From positions 496,001 to 560,000 of the forward strand of contig CAVPHU010000010.1 of NCBI GenBank assembly GCA_963704815.1: a stretch of 64,000 nt of DNA, written 5' to 3'. This document shows positions 1 through 9,562 of this stretch, piece after piece. This DNA comes from DATKWD01 sp963704815. Its GTDB lineage: Bacteria > Actinomycetota > Acidimicrobiia > Acidimicrobiales > Salinilacustritrichaceae. The translations under genes and the position numbers were made by a program. The notes under the pieces are model-generated. The model had not been told where the DNA came from. It searched no databases and worked only from the letters and a program-made list of their open reading frames with translations. Positions within the stretch are counted from its first letter, which is position 1, and every line of letters starts with the position of its first letter.

Positions 1-303
1 GACGAGATGGTCACACCGATGGGGCCGCTTCGATGCATCCACAACGCCGTCACCCGCAGCCTGTGGAGGGAGCCCGACTTCGTGTTGAACGCCGACGAAC
101 GGGTCGGCGTCGAGGCGGCGATCCGCTCGATGACCTCAGATGCTGCCTGGCAGTGCCACAGCGACCACGAGATCGGGTCGCTCGAACCCGGGAAGCTCGC
201 TGACTTCGTGGTGCTCGATTCCGACCCGCGTGAGGTCGACCCTCATGCCCTGCTCGACATCGAGGTCCTCGAGACGTGGATGGACGGCGAGCGCCGGTTC
301 TGA
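1..303 (+). CDS. Amidohydrolase (YtcJ-like, Amidohydro_3), C-terminal part
   Basis: The gene enters from the left edge, so only the last 100 residues are visible and its start lies outside. They match the end of the YtcJ/Amidohydro_3 family of metal-dependent amide hydrolases: an LNADERVGVEAAI stretch, an alanine-rich helix, the signature EIGSLEPGKLADFVVLDSDP where the chain returns to the small beta-sandwich domain, and a closing VLETWMDGERRF strand. The metal ligands would be upstream and cannot be checked. The stop is nine bases from the stop of the convergent P450 gene. The substrate is unknown; family members act on varied amides and formamides. Confidence 0.85.
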   Translation, partial: DEMVTPMGPLRCIHNAVTRSLWREPDFVLNADERVGVEAAIRSMTSDAAWQCHSDHEIGSLEPGKLADFVVLDSDPREVDPHALLDIEVLETWMDGERRF

Positions 304-311
304 GAACCGGC

Positions 312-1610
312 TCAGCCGCCGACGCGGATCGGCAGGTGGCGAGGGCCCCGCACCTGGCCGTGTGACCAAGTGACCGCCTCGGGGTCGTCGAGGCTGAAGT
401 CGGGGTAGCGCTCGAGCCAGACCTCGAGGGCCACCCGCATCTCCATCCGGGCCAGGTTCGAGCCGACGCAGCGGTGGATGCCGAGGCCGAAGGCTGCATG
501 CCGGTTGTCCTCGCGATCGAAGTCGACTTCGTCGGGTCGGTCGAACACCTCGGGGTCGCGGTTGGCGGCCGGGAACGGGAGGATCATCCAGTCGTCCTTC
601 TTCATCGGACAGCCGTTCCACTCCATGTCCTCGTTGACGAGGCGGGCCATGGTCACCGGCGCGTACGCACGGAGGAGCTCTTCCATCGCCGTCGGGAGGA
701 TCTCGGGTTCGTCGACGAGTCGCTGCCGGTCCTCGGGGTGCCCGGCCAGGTGCCAGATCGAGGCACCGATGGCGCTCCATGTCGTGTCGATGCCGGCGAC
801 CAAGAGCAATGCCATGGTCCCGAGGACGGGCGGGAGGAGTGGCTCGAACTCCACGTCCTCGGCCTCCTGGTCGGCCCCGGGCTCGTCGTCGAGTTCGCCT
901 TCGAGCCCGATCTCGTGTTCGATCTCCTTGAGCGCGTCGAGCAGCGACGACGGGTCCTCCTCGAGGGCGATCAGGTATTGGGTGAGATCGTCTCGCGGGT
1001 TCTCCACGTGGTCGTCGATCTGGGCCTGGAGGTATCCGAACAGACCCATGATCTCGTCGAAGCGCTCGTCGAAGGGAACGCTGACGTTCTCGAGGAAGGT
1101 GTGGATGAAGTGACGGAACTTGGGAGCGTCCTCCTCGGGGAACCCGAGCATCTGGGCGATGACGTGGACCGGGATGTGCTGGGCGTAGGCCGACGCTGCG
1201 TCGACGACGTCGAGATCGCCGACGTCATCGAGCAGGCGATGGCAGAAGGCCCGGGTCTCGGGTTCGAGTTCGGCGACGGCCTTCGGCGAGAAGGCGGGCA
1301 GGAGCTTGCGGCGTGCGCCCTGGTGATAGGGCGGATCCGAGGTGATCGGCGGGATCGGACCTGCCGGAGCGGCTTCGCTCGGGATGCGGTTGTTCCCCAC
1401 GACGACGAACCGCGAGGTGAACCGCTCGGTGTCGTAGGCGATCGCCGAGATGTCCTCGTGCCGGGTGGGCAACCAGCCGCCGCCGAAACGTTCGGTGCGC
1501 GCCACCGGACACGTGGTGCGGAGCTCGTCCCAGATCGCATAAGGATCCTGCGACCACCGGTCGTCGGTGTGGTCCCAGTCGGTGGTCCAGTCGGTGACGT
1601 CGTCGTCCAT
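312..1610 (-). CDS. Cytochrome P450 monooxygenase
   Basis: A soluble heme-thiolate monooxygenase of 432 residues. The I-helix oxygen-activation motif AGIDTT is near residue 270, the K-helix ExxR (ELLR) near 310, and the heme loop FGLGIHRCVGSNLAR, with the cysteine ligand, near 375. No signal peptide or membrane anchor is seen, as usual for bacterial P450s needing separate ferredoxin and reductase, neither of which is nearby. Between the G/H region and the I helix is an acidic insertion of roughly 35 residues (about 222-258) that most bacterial P450s lack. The gene lies 32 bp downstream of a fused acyl-CoA dehydrogenase on the same strand, suggesting co-transcription and a sterol, terpenoid or fatty substrate; that is inference. 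Confidence 0.95.
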   Translation of the reverse strand: MDDDVTDWTTDWDHTDDRWSQDPYAIWDELRTTCPVARTERFGGGWLPTRHEDISAIAYDTERFTSRFVVVGNNRIPSEAAPAGPIPPITSDPPYHQGARRKLLPAFSPKAVAELEPETRAFCHRLLDDVGDLDVVDAASAYAQHIPVHVIAQMLGFPEEDAPKFRHFIHTFLENVSVPFDERFDEIMGLFGYLQAQIDDHVENPRDDLTQYLIALEEDPSSLLDALKEIEHEIGLEGELDDEPGADQEAEDVEFEPLLPPVLGTMALLLVAGIDTTWSAIGASIWHLAGHPEDRQRLVDEPEILPTAMEELLRAYAPVTMARLVNEDMEWNGCPMKKDDWMILPFPAANRDPEVFDRPDEVDFDREDNRHAAFGLGIHRCVGSNLARMEMRVALEVWLERYPDFSLDDPEAVTWSHGQVRGPRHLPIRVGG

Positions 1611-1642
1611 GGCTCCAGTGTCGCAGATCTTGTTACTCGCGG

Positions 1643-3802
1643 TTACTTGATGAGCGGATCGCGTGGCAGACCGAGGATGCGCTCGCCGATCTGGTTGCGC
1701 TTGATCTCGGAGGTCCCGCCTGCGATCGACAGCCCTCGATGCATGAGCACCAGGAGGTTGCTCATGCCGGCGGCGCCGTCCATGAAGACGGCGTCGGGTC
1801 CGTTGAGCTCGGTGAGGACGGCAGCCGCCTCGTGGCCCAGTTCGGACAGCACCAGCTTGGTGATGGCGCCTTCGGGTCCGGGCTCGCTGCCGGCGACTGC
1901 CCGGTTGGCGCTGCGCAGGTTGAGCAGGCCCATGGCCTGGTAGTTCGCGGCGTAGCGACCCACGCGACCCGCGCCGCCGGCGAGCCGGTCGGGGTTGGCG
2001 TCGAAGCCGGCGACGAGTGCGGACGCCGGAGTGGCCATGCCGCCCTGCCCACCGCCGATGCTGACGCTTTCGTTGCCCAGTGTGGCGCGGGCGACCGTCC
2101 AGCCTCCGTCGACGGGACCGACGACGTCGTCGTCGGGAACGAACACCTCGTCGAAGAAGACCTCGTTGAACTCCGAGCCACCCGAGGTCATTCGGAGTGG
2201 CCGGACCTCGACGCCCTCGGCGTGCATGTCGATCACCATCATCGTGATGCCCTCGTGCTTGGGCACGTCGGGGTTCGTGCGGACGGTCGCGAAGCCCATG
2301 CCGGCGACGTGGGCGCCACTGGTCCAGACCTTCTGTCCGGTGACGAGCCAACCGCCGTCGACCCGCGTGGCCTTGGTCTTCACGCCGGCGGCATCGGATC
2401 CGGCGTCGGGCTCGCTGAACAGCTGGCACCAGATCACTTCCTGCTCGAGTGCGGGGCGCACCCAGCGGGCCACCTGGTCCTCGGTGCCGTACTGGATGAG
2501 GGTGAGGATCACCCAGCCGGTGATGCCGTATCCGGGCCGTGACACGCCGCCGGCCGAGAACTCCTGCTCGACCACCAGCTGCTCGACGGCTCCGGCTGCG
2601 CGACCGTACGGCTCGGGCCAGTGCGGCATCACGTAGCCGGTCTCGATCATGGCGGCGCGTTGGTCGTCGGCCGACAGGTCCTTGACCCGCTCGACGAAGG
2701 CCCGGACTTCTTCGCGGATGGTCTCGGCCTCGGGCGGGAGTTCGACGGCCTTCTCGCGTTCGACGCCCTTCCGGAGGAGATCGGTGAGATCGGACGCGGC
2801 CTGGTCGGGATCGAGCAGGGCCAGCAGGGTGGTCGCCCGTCGCATGAACAGATGGGCGTCGTGCTCCCAGGTGATGGCGATGCCGCCGTGGACCTGCGTG
2901 CTCAGGTTGGCGCACAGGTCCGCCGCGGGGCCCGACAGCGTGGCTGCGACCGCTGCAGCGTAGGAGAGCTGGTCGCCTCCGGTCTGGCTGGCCCGGGCTG
3001 CGTCCCAGACCGCACTCGTGGCGAGCTCGGTGGCCACCGCCATGTTGGCGCAGTGGTGCTTGACGGCCTGGTACATCGCGATGGGTCGCCCGAACTGGAT
3101 GCGCTCCTTCGAGTAGGCGGCCGCCATCTCCGTCGCCTCGCGTGCCACCCCGACGGCGTCGGCCGACAGGATCACGCGGGCGAGATCGATCAGTGTCTGG
3201 CGAGCCCCGGGGATCACCGTTGCGGGCGCTCCGTCCAGGGTGATGCGGGCCGAGCGACGCGACTGGTCGAGGTTCTGTGGCGTGTCGACGGTTGATCCGT
3301 CGTCCAGGGTGACGACCGCGACGTCGTCACCGGACGCCACGAGGAGGACGTCGGCGAGCCCGCCGCCGAGCACGGTGCCGGCGGAGCCGGAGGCCGTGCC
3401 ACCGGTGACGGTGATGTCGCCGCCGAGGGCCACCGCGCCGATCGACGTGCCGTCGACGAGGCCGGGGAGCAGCGACGCCTGCGTCTCGGCGTCGGCAGCT
3501 GAAGCGAGGACTGCACTGGCGATGACGGTCGGGACGAAGGGGCCGGGCGCGACGGCCCGTCCCATCTGTTCGACCACGATCACGAGCTCTTCGAGCCCGT
3601 ATCCCGAACCGCCGTGCTCCTCGGCGACGTGGAGACCGAGCCAGCCGAGTCCGACGATGTCGTCCCACAACTTCGGCAGCTCTTCGGTGGGTGTCTCGAG
3701 CATCGACCGTCCGGCTCCACGAGCATCTCGGCTCGTGAGCAGGTCAGATGCGGTCTCGGCGAGGGCGACGTGTTCTTCGGTGATGGCGATCGACATGACC
3801 AT
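1643..3802 (-). CDS. Two-domain (fused) acyl-CoA dehydrogenase, FadE34-like
   Basis: A 719-residue protein made of two consecutive acyl-CoA dehydrogenase units: residues 1 to about 340 form a divergent copy and 355 to 719 a better conserved one. The second carries the usual FAD/substrate features WCQLFSEPDAGSD, the T-G-Q-K-V-W-T strand and the C-terminal GGTSEIKRNQIGERILGLPRD. Actinobacteria use paired (FadE28/29) or fused (FadE34/ChsE3) enzymes of this kind to desaturate steroid side-chain CoA esters; length and architecture fit the fused type. Two in-frame ATGs, at 3802 and 3796, could start it; the second gives MSIAITEEH, which resembles the family N-terminus better. It precedes the P450 gene. 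The exact acyl substrate cannot be read from the sequence. Confidence 0.9.
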   Translation of the reverse strand: MVMSIAITEEHVALAETASDLLTSRDARGAGRSMLETPTEELPKLWDDIVGLGWLGLHVAEEHGGSGYGLEELVIVVEQMGRAVAPGPFVPTVIASAVLASAADAETQASLLPGLVDGTSIGAVALGGDITVTGGTASGSAGTVLGGGLADVLLVASGDDVAVVTLDDGSTVDTPQNLDQSRRSARITLDGAPATVIPGARQTLIDLARVILSADAVGVAREATEMAAAYSKERIQFGRPIAMYQAVKHHCANMAVATELATSAVWDAARASQTGGDQLSYAAAVAATLSGPAADLCANLSTQVHGGIAITWEHDAHLFMRRATTLLALLDPDQAASDLTDLLRKGVEREKAVELPPEAETIREEVRAFVERVKDLSADDQRAAMIETGYVMPHWPEPYGRAAGAVEQLVVEQEFSAGGVSRPGYGITGWVILTLIQYGTEDQVARWVRPALEQEVIWCQLFSEPDAGSDAAGVKTKATRVDGGWLVTGQKVWTSGAHVAGMGFATVRTNPDVPKHEGITMMVIDMHAEGVEVRPLRMTSGGSEFNEVFFDEVFVPDDDVVGPVDGGWTVARATLGNESVSIGGGQGGMATPASALVAGFDANPDRLAGGAGRVGRYAANYQAMGLLNLRSANRAVAGSEPGPEGAITKLVLSELGHEAAAVLTELNGPDAVFMDGAAGMSNLLVLMHRGLSIAGGTSEIKRNQIGERILGLPRDPLIK

Positions 3803-3909
3803 TTCGTAGCAGCCCGGGCCGCCACCTGGTCAGTCCCGTCCCGGGTCTGACCGTTGGGACCCTGTCTCGGCGTGACCGGTCGCCGACGGGCACCGACTAC
3901 GAATGAGTC

Positions 3910-4861
3910 GTGGTCATCGCAGGCTGGCTCGTGTTGCTCCTCGCGGGGTTCGCCATGACGATCTTCGCGAGCGCCCGCACCGTGCTCTACGCGTCGGCGC
4001 TCGCCCAGGTGACCCGGCTGCCGCCGCTCATCATCGGTCTGGTCGTCCTGGGGGTCGGCACCGACCTGCCCGAGATCGCGAACTCGATCGTGTCGTCGGC
4101 GTCGGGCCACGGCGACCTGAACGTGGGTGACTCGGTGGGCTCGGCGGCCACCCAGTCGACACTGGTGCTGGGTCTCATGCCCTTCCTGGTGTCGGCGCTC
4201 CCGACGCCGGGCTCGCGCCGATACGCGACCGGGGCCTTTGCCGCCCTCGCGCTGGTGCTCATCGCCGTGCTCGTCGGCGACGACCGCCTGTCCCGGCTCG
4301 ACGGGGCGCTGTTGGTGACGTGTTGGTTCGTGGGGTCGTGGGCCGCCTACCGCATCGTCAACCAGTCGATCATCGAGGAGGTCGAGCAGCTCGAGGTCGA
4401 CTCCCGTCTGACGGGCTTTCCCATCCTGACGCTGGTCGTGCGCACGCTGCTCGGTCTCGCGGTGGTGGCGATCGGCGCCACGATGACCGTCTTCGCCGTG
4501 CTCCGGATCTCCGAGGAGGTCGGCGTGTCCGAGTTCATCATCGGGTTCTTCGCGCTCTCGATCGGGACGTCGATGCCCGAACTCGTGCTCAGCGTGACGG
4601 CCGTCCGCCGTGGCGAGTCCGCGCTCGCCGTTGGGCGACATCATCGGCTCGTCGTTCGCCGACTCGACCCTCTCGGTCGGCATCGGACCGCTCTTGTTCC
4701 CGGTTGCGGTGGCGGGCAGTGAGATCGTCCCGGCGGCCCTCCTTGCGGCCGCTGCGGTCCTGACGATCACCATCGTCCTCGTGAAGATCGACGTCCATCG
4801 CCGACCCACCGGTGTGTTCGCCCTGTCCCTCTACGCCCTCTTCTTCATCGTTGTCCTCTGA
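3910..4861 (+). CDS. Sodium/calcium exchanger family membrane protein (frameshifted)
   Basis: An integral membrane antiporter of the CaCA superfamily, about 317 residues after repair, with ten or so hydrophobic segments. The two signature alpha-repeats are visible: GVGTDLPEIANSI near residue 52 and SIGTSMPELVLSV near 219, each with the cation-binding acidic residue. The reading frame breaks at about 4628-4630, just after the second repeat; removing one base joins GESALA to LGDIIGSSFADS, the normal continuation, and the protein then runs to the TGA at 4859. The start is taken as GTG 3910, which opens directly into the first membrane helix. The next gene, a P2-type ATPase, overlaps the 3' end, so the two probably form a cation-efflux operon. 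Calcium is the likely ion, by family. Confidence 0.85.
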
Positions 4862-7724
4862 CGCTCACACTCGTTCCGAATTCCCGACGCGCGACGCGCC
4901 GGCACACGGGCCCGACGACGAGCGCGCTCCTTGGGCGACCTCCGTCGATGATTTGGCGACGGCCTTCGAGACCCGCCTCGACACCGGACTGGCGGCCGAG
5001 GAGGCGGCGGTGCGTCTCGAGCGCGACGGACCCAACGAGCTCGCCGCAACGCCCCCGGTTCCGTGGTGGGTGAGGCTCGGCCGACAGTTCACCGATCCCC
5101 TCGTCCTGCTGCTGCTGGTGGCCATCGCGATCTCGCTCGTTGCCTGGTGGAGCGGGGGGGCCGACGAGACGCCGCTCGAAGCCATCGTGATCGCTGCGAT
5201 CGTGGTGCTGAACGCCGGGATCGGCTTCTGGCAGGAGGCGAAGGCCATCGAAGCCGTCGCCGCGCTCCGCCGGCTGAGCGCGACCCACGCGACCGTGCTG
5301 CGCGGCGGGCAGGTCGTGCGTGTGCCGACCACCGATCTGGTGGTCGGCGACATCGTCGAACTGGCCGAGGGTGATGCCGTCGGGGCGGACTGCCGTCTGA
5401 CGACCTCTGCGTCGCTGTTCGTCGCCGAAGCGTCGTTGACCGGGGAGAGCACCCCGGTCGCCAAGGCCGTGGGGGTCGTCGACGCGGAGACCCCGTTGAC
5501 CGACCGGACCAACATGGTCTTCAGCGGCACGGCGGTGGTTCGTGGGCGTGGCGAGGGTGTGGTCGTCGCGACGGCGATGGACACCGAGATCGGCCGGATC
5601 GCGACCATGATCGAGGACCAGGACGAGGGGTCCACGCCGCTGCAACAACAGGTTGCGTGGCTGGGCCGCGTGCTGGGGATCGTCGTCGTGGTGCTCTCGG
5701 CGATCGTGGTCGGTGCCGTGCTGATCACGGCGGAAGAGCACAGCTTCGACCGCACGGTCGATGCATTGCTCGTCGGGGTGTCGCTCGCCGTCGCCGCGGT
5801 GCCCGAGGGTCTCCCGGCCATCCTGTCGGTCGTCCTGGCGCTCGGCGTGCAGCGCATGGCCCGAGAGAACGCGATCGTGAAGCGGCTGTCCTCGGTCGAG
5901 ACGCTCGGATCGGCGTCGGTGATCTGCACCGACAAGACCGGCACGCTCACCCGCAACGAGATGACCATCGTCCGCGTGGTCACTCCGACGGCGACCGTCG
6001 AGCTCACAGGCGTCGGGTTCGAGCCGATCGGTCACGTGGCGCACGACGGCAAGCTCGTCACCGACGAAGCGCTGCTGCGCGAGGTCGAGCTCGTGCTCGG
6101 CGCAGGCAGCCTCGCGAACGACGCAACCCTCCAGCAGAGTGCCCCCGGCCAGTGGTCGGTTCATGGCGACCCGACCGAAGCGGCGTTCCTCGTGGCCGAG
6201 GAGAAGGTTGCTGCGGGCGCCCGACTCCGCCGCCGCTTCGAGCGGGTCGCCGAGGTCCCGTTCACGTCCGAACGACGCCGAATGAGCACGGTGCACCGCG
6301 ACAACGGCCCCGGGTCCGACGGGGGATCAGGCCTCGACGGCATCGGTGACTACGTGCTCATCGCGAAGGGGGCACCCGACGTGATGCTCGATCGGTGCAC
6401 CCACGAGCGCGTGTCGGACCGTGTCGAGCCACTCACGACCGAGCGCCGGCGCGCCATCAGCGAGCAGGTCGACGACCTCGCTGCTGACGCGCTGCGAACG
6501 ATCGCCGTGGCCTATCGCCAGCTCGACGCGACGGGCGTTCACGTCGGTGAGCTCGACGAGTCCGCGGAGCACGACCTCGTGTATCTCGGTGTGGCCGGCA
6601 TTCTCGACCCGCCGCGGCCCGAGGCGATGGCCGCCATCGCCGAGGCCCATGCCGCCGGCATCCGAGTCATCATGCTGACCGGCGACCACCCGGTGACCGC
6701 GGCCCGCATCGGGGACGAGCTCGGGATCGAGGCCAGCGAACGTGGGGTCAGCGGCCAGGAGCTCTCGGGGTTCGACGACGACGAGTTCGAGGCCGCGGTC
6801 GCGTCCGAATCGGTGTTCGCCCGAGTCGAGCCGCAGCACAAGCTCGCGATCGTCGAGCATCTCCAGCGCAACGACGAGATCGTGGCGATGACCGGGGACG
6901 GGGTCAACGACGCTCCGGCGTTGCGCCGGGCCGACATCGGGGTCGCGATGGGGGTCACCGGCACGGAGGTGTCGAAGGAGGCGTCGGACATGATCCTCGC
7001 CGACGACAACATCGCGACCATCCTCCGCGCGGTGCGCGAAGGCCGCGAGATCTTCGCCGACGTGCGCAAGGTGCTGCGCTACCTGCTGGCCTCGAACGGC
7101 GGGGAGGTGCTCGTCATGTTCGTGGGCGTACTGGGAGCGGGCCTGCTCGGTCTGCGCGCGGCGGGCGCCGAGCAGGCGGTCCCACTCCTGGCGACGCAGA
7201 TCCTGTGGATCAACCTGCTGACCGACGGTGCGCTGGCGCTCGCACTCGGCGTCGACCCGGCGGTCGACGACATGATGGATCGGCCCCCGCGCCGACTCGG
7301 CGAGCGGGTCGTCGATCGCGACATGCTGTACCGGATCGTCCTGCTGGCGGTGGTCTCGGCCATCTCTGCGCTGGCGGCACTCGACCTGGGGCTCGAGGGT
7401 GGACTCGTCGGTGGTGGCGGTGACCTCGAGACCGCCCGGACCATGGCCTTCTCGACACTCGTGCTCGGCCAGGTGTGCGACGCCTTCAACTCGCGATCAC
7501 CGCGGGCCAGTGCGTTCGTCCGGCCCTTCGACAATCGCCTGCTGTGGGTCTCGGCGGCAGTCACGATCGTGCTCCAGCTCGCCGTGGTGCACGTTTCGTT
7601 CATGCAGACCGCGTTCGACACCGCCCCGCTCGACCTGCGCGAGTGGGGGATCGTGGTCGTGCTCGCCAGCTCCGTGCTGTGGGCGGACGAGATCCGCAAG
7701 CTGATCGTTCGCAGTCGGGAGTGA
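4812..7724 (+). CDS. P2-type cation-transporting ATPase (Ca2+-ATPase-like)
   Basis: A complete P-type ATPase of about 970 residues that pumps a cation out of the cytoplasm using ATP. In order: the N-terminal cation-ATPase domain from about residue 44, the actuator motif TGES near 210, the M4 ion-site motif PEGLP near 336, the phosphorylation site DKTGTLT near 374, the nucleotide domain, TGDHPVTA near 622, the hinge GDGVNDAP near 696, and the C-terminal four-helix block typical of Ca2+/Na+-type (P2) pumps. The start is uncertain: GTG 4812 lies inside the exchanger gene, TTG 4851 overlaps its stop by a few bases; no ATG lies between either and the conserved domain. The overlap suggests translational coupling to the exchanger. 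Confidence 0.93.
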   Translation: MCSPCPSTPSSSSLSSDAHTRSEFPTRDAPAHGPDDERAPWATSVDDLATAFETRLDTGLAAEEAAVRLERDGPNELAATPPVPWWVRLGRQFTDPLVLLLLVAIAISLVAWWSGGADETPLEAIVIAAIVVLNAGIGFWQEAKAIEAVAALRRLSATHATVLRGGQVVRVPTTDLVVGDIVELAEGDAVGADCRLTTSASLFVAEASLTGESTPVAKAVGVVDAETPLTDRTNMVFSGTAVVRGRGEGVVVATAMDTEIGRIATMIEDQDEGSTPLQQQVAWLGRVLGIVVVVLSAIVVGAVLITAEEHSFDRTVDALLVGVSLAVAAVPEGLPAILSVVLALGVQRMARENAIVKRLSSVETLGSASVICTDKTGTLTRNEMTIVRVVTPTATVELTGVGFEPIGHVAHDGKLVTDEALLREVELVLGAGSLANDATLQQSAPGQWSVHGDPTEAAFLVAEEKVAAGARLRRRFERVAEVPFTSERRRMSTVHRDNGPGSDGGSGLDGIGDYVLIAKGAPDVMLDRCTHERVSDRVEPLTTERRRAISEQVDDLAADALRTIAVAYRQLDATGVHVGELDESAEHDLVYLGVAGILDPPRPEAMAAIAEAHAAGIRVIMLTGDHPVTAARIGDELGIEASERGVSGQELSGFDDDEFEAAVASESVFARVEPQHKLAIVEHLQRNDEIVAMTGDGVNDAPALRRADIGVAMGVTGTEVSKEASDMILADDNIATILRAVREGREIFADVRKVLRYLLASNGGEVLVMFVGVLGAGLLGLRAAGAEQAVPLLATQILWINLLTDGALALALGVDPAVDDMMDRPPRRLGERVVDRDMLYRIVLLAVVSAISALAALDLGLEGGLVGGGGDLETARTMAFSTLVLGQVCDAFNSRSPRASAFVRPFDNRLLWVSAAVTIVLQLAVVHVSFMQTAFDTAPLDLREWGIVVVLASSVLWADEIRKLIVRSRE

Positions 7725-7808
7725 GGCCGGAGGGTGCGCCGGCCCGGTCGATCGTCCCGACCGGCATGATGCCCGAGTCGCCCCGCAACCGGGCAGCCAG
7801 CGCATCTC

Positions 7809-7846
7809 CGCCCCGGAATCGACCGTATACGGTCGATTCCGGGGCG
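7809..7846. terminator. 38-bp perfect palindrome between convergent genes
   Basis: Nineteen bases are followed at once by their exact reverse complement, with no loop; the centre is ACCGTATACGGT. It sits between the stop of the ATPase gene and the stop of the convergent sulfatase gene, the usual place for a bidirectional terminator. No T-run follows on either strand. The absence of a loop is odd for a terminator and would equally fit a dimeric-protein site. Confidence 0.55.
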
Positions 7847-7878
7847 AGGATGCACGGGAGGGGCGCGTTCTCGGGAGC

Positions 7879-9450
7879 TCAGTGCGAGACGGGTTCGCGG
7901 CGGGTCAGGTCGTCGGCGGCGATGAGGGCATCGGCGAGCAGGCTGGTCATCTCGGCGCGACGGGCTGGATCGCGGTCGTCCTCGCTCAGGTCGACCATCT
8001 CGTCGGGGTCGGCGGCCAGGTCGAACAGCTGCTCCTGCCCGTGGATGTCTCGGGTGTAGCGGGCGCTCTCGGTGATGACCGTGCGCGTCTTCAACGGCAG
8101 CCCGGGCCCGACGACCGCCGGGGGGAAGTCGTCCTCGACCAGGACGTGGTCGCGAACCGAGGTCGAGGGATCGTCGAGGATCGCCGTCAGGCTGTGGCCC
8201 TGCATGCCCTGGTACGCATCGACGCCGCACAGCTCGAGCAGGGTGTGCGGGAAGGTCGATGCTCGAGGCGAGCGAGTCGGTGCGGGTCGGCTCGCGGCCC
8301 GGGGTGTGGATCACGAACGGCACCCGCACGCAGCCCTGGTAGTGCATGGCGCCCTTCAGGATCATGCCGTGGTCGCCCATCATGTCGCCGTGGTCGCTGG
8401 TGAACACGACGATCGTGTCGTCGGCGATTCCGAGGCGGTCGAGGTGGCGAGGACCCGGCCGATGCCGTCGTCGATGAATTCGATCATGCCGTAGGTGGCG
8501 GCGATCGCAGCCCGCGTCTGCTCGGGGGTGGGGCCGAACGGTCGGACGAACTGCTCGTCGTGCGGCGGGAGGCCGCGCAGGACCGTCATGTGGAACGGCC
8601 AGCCCTCGCCGGGATCGTCGTAGGTCGAGGGGAGCTCCATGTCGTCGGCGGCGTGCCGATGAAGCCACTCGCGAGGCGGTGACAGGGGATGGTGCGGGTC
8701 GGGGAACGAGCACCAGGCCATCCACGGCTCGCCGGCCTGTTCGGCGTCTTCGATGAAGTCGATGGTTCGCTCGGTGACGAACGCGGTCGAGTAGACCTCG
8801 GCCGGGTACGGCGCCTCGTGGAGCTGCCACCAGAGCGGCGATCGGTTCGGCACGTCGGAATCGTGGAGGAAGCCGGCGGTGAGCTGGTCGTGGGTGACGC
8901 CTCGCTCACGGGCCCAGCAGTAGTGGTGGCCGCCGGTCCCGGACCCGTGGCCCAGCGTCAACTCGATGTGCCCGAACCCGTAGAAGTCGTCGGGATCGGG
9001 GACGTCGCCGCGTTCGTATCGCTCGTGGTGTTCGACCGTGTCCCAGCCCTCGGCCCACGGGGTCGACATCCCGGGATCGTCGGGCAGGTCGACGAGGGCA
9101 TCACGGCTCATGCCGTGTTGGAGGTGCGACTTTCCGATCAGCGCGGTCCGGTACCCCGAGTTCCGCAGCTGCCGGACGAACGTGTTGGCATCGGGCGACA
9201 GGGAACGGTCGTTGAAGATCACCCCGTGCGCCGACGGCATCCGTCCGGTCATGATCGTCGACCGGTTCGGCATGCAGACCGGGTTGGAGACGAACGCCCG
9301 ATCGAACACCGTGCTGCGCGCGGCGAGACCGTCGAGGTTGGGTGTCTGCACGACCCGGTTGCCGCCGAACCCCACGTGATCGGCACGCTGCTGGTCGGTG
9401 ATGATGAACAGGACGTTGGGTCGCGTGGCAGTCGTCATGTCAGGACTCAT
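7879..9450 (-). CDS. Sulfatase (formylglycine type, alkaline-phosphatase fold), frameshifted
   Basis: A type I sulfatase of about 523 residues after repair. The N-terminus PNVLFIITDQQRADHVG supplies the first metal-binding aspartate; the formylglycine signature is C-M-P-N-R at residues 59-63, where the cysteine would be oxidised to the catalytic aldehyde; FTSDHGDMMGDHG provides the second metal site. In the C-x-P-x-R core an asparagine replaces the commoner Ser/Ala. Two frame breaks are needed: one missing base near 8446 (GRVLA to LDRLG) and one extra base near 8249 (SSIDLP to TLLELCG). No signal peptide is evident, so a cytoplasmic choline-sulfatase or phosphonate-hydrolase-like role is possible. 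A formylglycine-generating enzyme is not in the window. Substrate unknown. Confidence 0.88.
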
Positions 9451-9509
9451 GGTGGTCGGTCAGGGTAGGTGAGAAGCTGACAGGGCCGCAGGGCCGTCCA
9501 CACGCGAAG

Positions 9510-9547
9510 AGGGCCCCCGGAGGCGCTGCGCACGCCTCGGGGGCCCT
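9510..9547 (-). terminator. Strong GC hairpin downstream of the secreted propeller protein
   Basis: AGGGCCCCC-G-GAGGCG pairs with CGCCTCGGGGGCCCT around the 7-base loop CTGCGCA, with a single bulged G. It begins 15 bases past the stop of the minus-strand gene ending at 9563 and lies upstream of the sulfatase start. There is no clear U-run, which is common in high-GC actinobacteria. Confidence 0.75.
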
Positions 9548-9562
9548 TCGGCCGGTCTGGCC

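Noticed and set aside
312..2915. An 867-codon open frame joining the P450 to upstream Arg-rich sequence
   Set aside because: The P450 starts at 1610; the upstream part is the dehydrogenase gene read in another frame.
3903..4130. An ATG-started frame overlapping the exchanger gene
   Set aside because: Arg/Gly-rich shadow of the exchanger, no domain.
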